A DNA stretch of 64,000 bases from Microplitis mediator (Eukaryota > Arthropoda > Insecta > Hymenoptera > Braconidae): positions 23,249,563 to 23,313,562 of the forward strand of contig NC_079971.1 in NCBI RefSeq assembly GCF_029852145.1, in the 5' to 3' direction. The notes under the pieces are model-generated. The model was not told the origin of the DNA and made no database searches. It was given only the letters and a program-made list of their open reading frames with translations. The translations under genes were made by a program, and so were the position numbers. Of this stretch, positions 59,862 through 64,000 are shown piece after piece (the stretch's first letter is position 1; each line of letters opens with the position of its first letter).

Positions 59862-59877
59862 GGCCCTGAAAAGGGCC
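59862..59877 (-). terminator. Histone 3' stem-loop of H3
   Basis: Minus-strand GGCCCTTTTCAGGGCC followed by ACCAAATGTTTCAAAC, 33 nt after the H3 stop. Confidence 0.93.
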
Positions 59878-59910
59878 GTTTGGTTTGTAAATTTTAGAGA
59901 TGGAGATGAC

Positions 59911-60959
<1,049 letters not shown>

Positions 60960-60998
60960 TTTCATCATTCGACTCTGCAAATATTAAACAAACCAAAC

Positions 60999-61014
60999 GG
61001 CCCTTTTCAGGGCC
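60999..61014 (+). terminator. Histone 3' stem-loop of H4
   Basis: GGCCCTTTTCAGGGCC then ACCAAATTTTTTACACGTG and AAAAATACTCAAG, 39 nt after the stop. The downstream element closely matches the one behind the MATH-domain gene. Confidence 0.93.
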
Positions 61015-61959
61015 ACCAAATTTTTTACACGTGAAAAATACTCAAGTTGAAATTCTTACATTACTAAACAAATAGTAATTGTTCCTTAGTATCCTAATTT
61101 TAAATTATCCACTCATTAACATTTAATTTATTCTTCTATTAAACATTATTATAAATCATCAAATTTTTTTTTGTCTCTGATATATCGCCGCTTGTTAACT
61201 GCATATCTGTATCTAATAATTAATGACTCCAGTCATCTTATCCTTCATAGAAAACATAAATGGAGTCATTACTTAATTAAATTACTAAATATCAGTAGTA
61301 ATTTGACTATTTTTAGGGTTCGTTTTACAACAAAGCTGCTGAGGTCACGCCTTCTATCAGCTGTTGCAGTGATACCAACTTTTAGACGCTAAATCTCATT
61401 CTATTGTCATCAATAAATATTTGTAGTGACTTCTACTGCATTTTATATTTTATTAGACTGTAATATTTTATCTGTCACTAATTTTTCTAATATAATAACA
61501 ATATCCACTGCGTTAAATTTATGAACAAATATCGAACATCTTAACGGAAATTGTCCTAACTAGGGATGACAACTTAATAAAATTATTTTTTTTAATCATT
61601 AAGGCTCACCCGCATTAAAATTTTCGAATTCTAGACTTCTATTCATTTGCAAATCATTAGATTTTTTTTCAGTTTTTGGAAAAATGCACAAGATAAATTT
61701 CCGTCATCGAGTTTCATAATTATTTAAAATGTAAGAAATCTGAAATTTAATTCGTACTGTCGGCTCTTAAGTAGACCAATAGACGACTTGATGTGTCAAG
61801 GCGGAAGTTTTATTTGAGTATTAACTTCGATTAGAAAGTGGAAACATTTTATAAGATCAGGTTCTGTTAAATCTATTAAAAAGAAATTGGAGTCTTATAA
61901 TATATGAGTCATATTGACTTTTAAATTTGAGAATTGATTACGTTTTAAAAAATTTGGTT
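61015..61959. other. Spacer between H4 and H1
   Basis: AT-rich. No gene or repeat recognised; the 73-codon frame at 61,171-61,392 has no family features. Confidence 0.4.
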
Positions 61960-61975
61960 GGTCCTGAAAAGGACC
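61960..61975 (-). terminator. Histone 3' stem-loop of H1 (variant stem)
   Basis: Minus-strand GGTCCTTTTCAGGACC followed by AACCAAATTTTTTAAAACG. One stem base pair is changed (C-G to T-A), with compensation on the other side. It lies 123 nt from the H1 stop, much farther than in the core histone genes. Confidence 0.85.
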
Positions 61976-62098
61976 GTTGGTTTTATTTTTTATATGGATC
62001 TCGAATACGTTTTGAAAAATCAGGTAGCCTCAAAAAAGCTTATTTATATATCAGGTATTTAAATCAATCAGAAATTCCTAAGAATGCTGAGTGAGAAT

Positions 62099-62758
62099 TT
62101 ACTTTTTGGCTGCTGCAGTTTTTTTAGCTGGCGCTTTTGCTGTTTTTGGTGCAGCAACTTTCTTAGGCTTGGGTGACTTGGGTTTAGTTGTTGGAGCCTT
62201 GGCAGCTTTCTTGGCTTTTGGAGAAGCAGCAGCTTTAGTTTTAGCTGGTGCTTTAGCTGCTGGTTTCTTGGCCTCAGATTTTTTAGCAGGTGCTTTTTTG
62301 GGCGATGCAGGCTTCTTGACAGCTTTGGCTTCACCGGTTGCTTTCTTGGCTGCTGGTTTTTTGGCAGCTGCAGGTTTCTTTGCAGCAGCGGGTTTCTTCG
62401 CGGCAGCTTTAGGTTTAGGTGCAGCTTTTTCAACTGGAAGTTTGAATGATCCAGATGCGCCTTTTCCTTTGGTTTGAACCAGAGTTCCCTTGATGACGGC
62501 GGCCTTGAGGAACTTCTTGATGAACGGCGCTTGCTTTTCAACGTCAACCTTGTAGTTTGCAGCGATATACTTCTTGATGGCCTGAAGAGATGATCCCCCA
62601 CGTTCACCAAGAGATTTGATGGCAGCAGTGACCATGTCTGCAGCACTTGGATGAGTTGCCTTCGTTGCTGGTTTTTTGGCAGCAGCTTTTTTAGGCGAGT
62701 CGACCTTGGCCGGAGCCTTCTCTTCAACTGGAGCTGGAGATACAGATGTCTCAGTCAT
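62099..62758 (-). CDS. His1: Histone H1 (linker histone)
   Basis: 219 residues, intronless. Starts MTETSVSPAPVEEKAPAKVD; an upstream in-frame ATG at 62800 is rejected because it lacks family character. The globular winged-helix domain spans about residues 36-108 (HPSAADMVTAAIKSLGERGG, SSLQAIKKYIAANYKVDVEK, KGASGSFKL). The tail is a long Lys/Ala/Pro-rich stretch with several SPKKA/SPKAK phosphorylation-type motifs. It closes the histone quintet. Confidence 0.97.
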   Translation of the reverse strand: MTETSVSPAPVEEKAPAKVDSPKKAAAKKPATKATHPSAADMVTAAIKSLGERGGSSLQAIKKYIAANYKVDVEKQAPFIKKFLKAAVIKGTLVQTKGKGASGSFKLPVEKAAPKPKAAAKKPAAAKKPAAAKKPAAKKATGEAKAVKKPASPKKAPAKKSEAKKPAAKAPAKTKAAASPKAKKAAKAPTTKPKSPKPKKVAAPKTAKAPAKKTAAAKK

Positions 62759-63719
62759 CTTTACGAATATTAGTTCAAGTAAAACTTTGAGTAAACCCAA
62801 GAATAGCTTCTAAAAACTGACGTTAGTAGATTGTGGCGCCACCGCCGCTGAACGCAGACCCAACCCTGTCACACGGACCATGGAGAGAGACTACTCTATT
62901 TCTCACCGGAATCATGTCAACAAATTTTACTCAACGGTGTTCGAACCTCACATTTATTTACATTTTTAAAAATATATCTCTTGGAATTTATGATAAGTAA
63001 TTTTTTTTTCTGCTAACAAAATGTTTGATAATAATTTTCAAAAATTTATTTCACGGAAAAATGGATATATATCTAGTGTAATTGGCATTTTGCCAGAACA
63101 CTATGGGTTCGGAAACTATGAATGCCGCTCTAATAACTTAAATTAATAATAATATATAAACATAATCATCATATATATAATTATGAAAGATACCTGGATG
63201 TTTATCGAAGTTAAAAAAAATTTCATACCAATCAAAACATACATTATTACATGTAATTTAAATATATACACTCGGGTCTTACGAACAACGATCACGTTCA
63301 ATCGGTTCTTATTTTTTACTCTTTAAATTTTTATTCCCATAACAAAATTTATTAATAAACCATAAATAATATACTGTTTAAAAATTTTTGTACCAAGTAA
63401 TTACGAAAAAAAATTGATACAAATTATAATTGAGTAAAATTGATAACTTATTGTCGTGCTAAGTAAATTTACATCATAGTTCATAGCGACCAGAAAATAA
63501 TCTGGTGCAAAATGCAAAAATATTTCATTTTAAATTCGTAGATTTTTTAAGTTTTTTTTATCGAAGAGTTCCGAAAATTTTTTATCAAGAAAATTTTCAG
63601 AACTCGTAATCGAGTCGAAATTTGAATCGAATATTGAACTTCCTTCACATTAAAAATGTAAACTAGAACTTTTAAGGCTCGACAATAATTGAACCTTGTA
63701 CTAAATCTACTTGAAGTAC
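62759..63719. other. H1 upstream region and AT-rich flank
   Basis: The first ~120 bp upstream of H1 are GC-richer (GGCGCCACCGCCGCTGAACG) and probably contain its promoter. Beyond about 62,930 the sequence is AT-rich with no gene seen. Confidence 0.4.
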
Positions 63720-63944
63720 ACAGTAAAAAAAATACCAGGGTAAGTCTATGCGGGGTAGGTGTTACAATTTTCAGTGTTAAATTTCAACACCGAACGCGGT
63801 CTTAAAATAACACCGCCGCGGATATAAATATTCTTTACCAGCGTTAAAAAAATTTCCCGGTGTTAAAATTATTTTTGGTGTTGAAAATAATTTACTATGT
63901 GAATATTTTTACGTACTCGATCACGAAAGTTAACACAGTAATTT
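63720..63944. repeat. MITE, inverted relative of the one at 54,649-54,895
   Basis: CACAGTAAAAAAAATACCAG at the left and GTTAACACAGTAA at the right. The interior has ATTTCAACACCGAACGCGGT and repeated GGTGTT words. Confidence 0.6.
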
Positions 63945-64000
63945 TATTAATTAATTAAATTATTAGTAATTGAAATGTTGGGCGTAAAATTTTTTAATTT

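Noticed and set aside
61171..61392. 73-codon frame between H4 and H1
   Set aside because: No domain, no promoter and no histone-type terminator. Length is within chance for this composition.
62068..62727. Long Arg/Leu/Pro-rich minus-strand frame and a plus-strand Ala-rich frame over H1
   Set aside because: Both are out-of-frame or antisense shadows of the Lys/Ala-rich H1 tail.

Overview
The window is eukaryotic, very AT-rich nuclear DNA from an insect. Genes are split by many short to medium introns with GT-AG borders, there is a replication-dependent histone cluster, and the introns and spacers are packed with foldback elements, MITEs and short satellites. Gene content and repeat style suggest Hymenoptera, most likely a parasitoid (braconid-like) wasp. 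The species is inferred, not shown. All multi-exon models below were joined by hand, and in each one the reading phase closes across every intron.

Layout: 1.0-5.5 kb, an eight-exon secreted cysteine-rich (EB-module) gene. 5.56-6.5 kb, two head-to-head tRNA-Val(AAC) genes. 6.7-10.1 kb, dolichyldiphosphatase (DOLPP1), with a truncated jockey-type retroelement in intron 1. 12.9-15.4 kb (minus), a SIAH-like RING E3 ligase whose intron holds a 131/262-bp satellite. 16.1-30.0 kb (plus), endophilin-B with two candidate first exons and an alternative SH3-less last exon, head-to-head with the E3 gene across a spacer carrying an NRF-1-type palindrome. 30.9-33.8 kb (minus), a GH18 chitinase with a GPI-like tail. 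37.3-38.3 kb (plus), an intronless secreted PI-PLC-like protein lacking expected catalytic residues. 40.2-43.3 kb (plus), a KTI12 homolog. 44.6-51.6 kb (minus), carnosine N-methyltransferase. 53.2-62.8 kb, a histone cluster: H2A(-)/H2B(+), H3(-)/H4(+) and H1(-).

The most unusual object is a single-exon MATH-domain gene (56.8-57.3 kb, minus) inside the histone cluster. It has its own TATA box. Its stop codon is followed after 47 nt by a histone-type 3' stem-loop with a conserved downstream element, the same 3' end the histone genes here use. This implies a non-histone mRNA processed like replication-dependent histone mRNA.

The non-genic sequence is also structured. I see at least nine long foldback elements in several families, a ~200-bp MITE in a dozen or more copies, ~190-bp tandem modules sharing one motif at many loci, and arrays built from short palindromic words (ATCGAT, GATATC, CGCTAGC).
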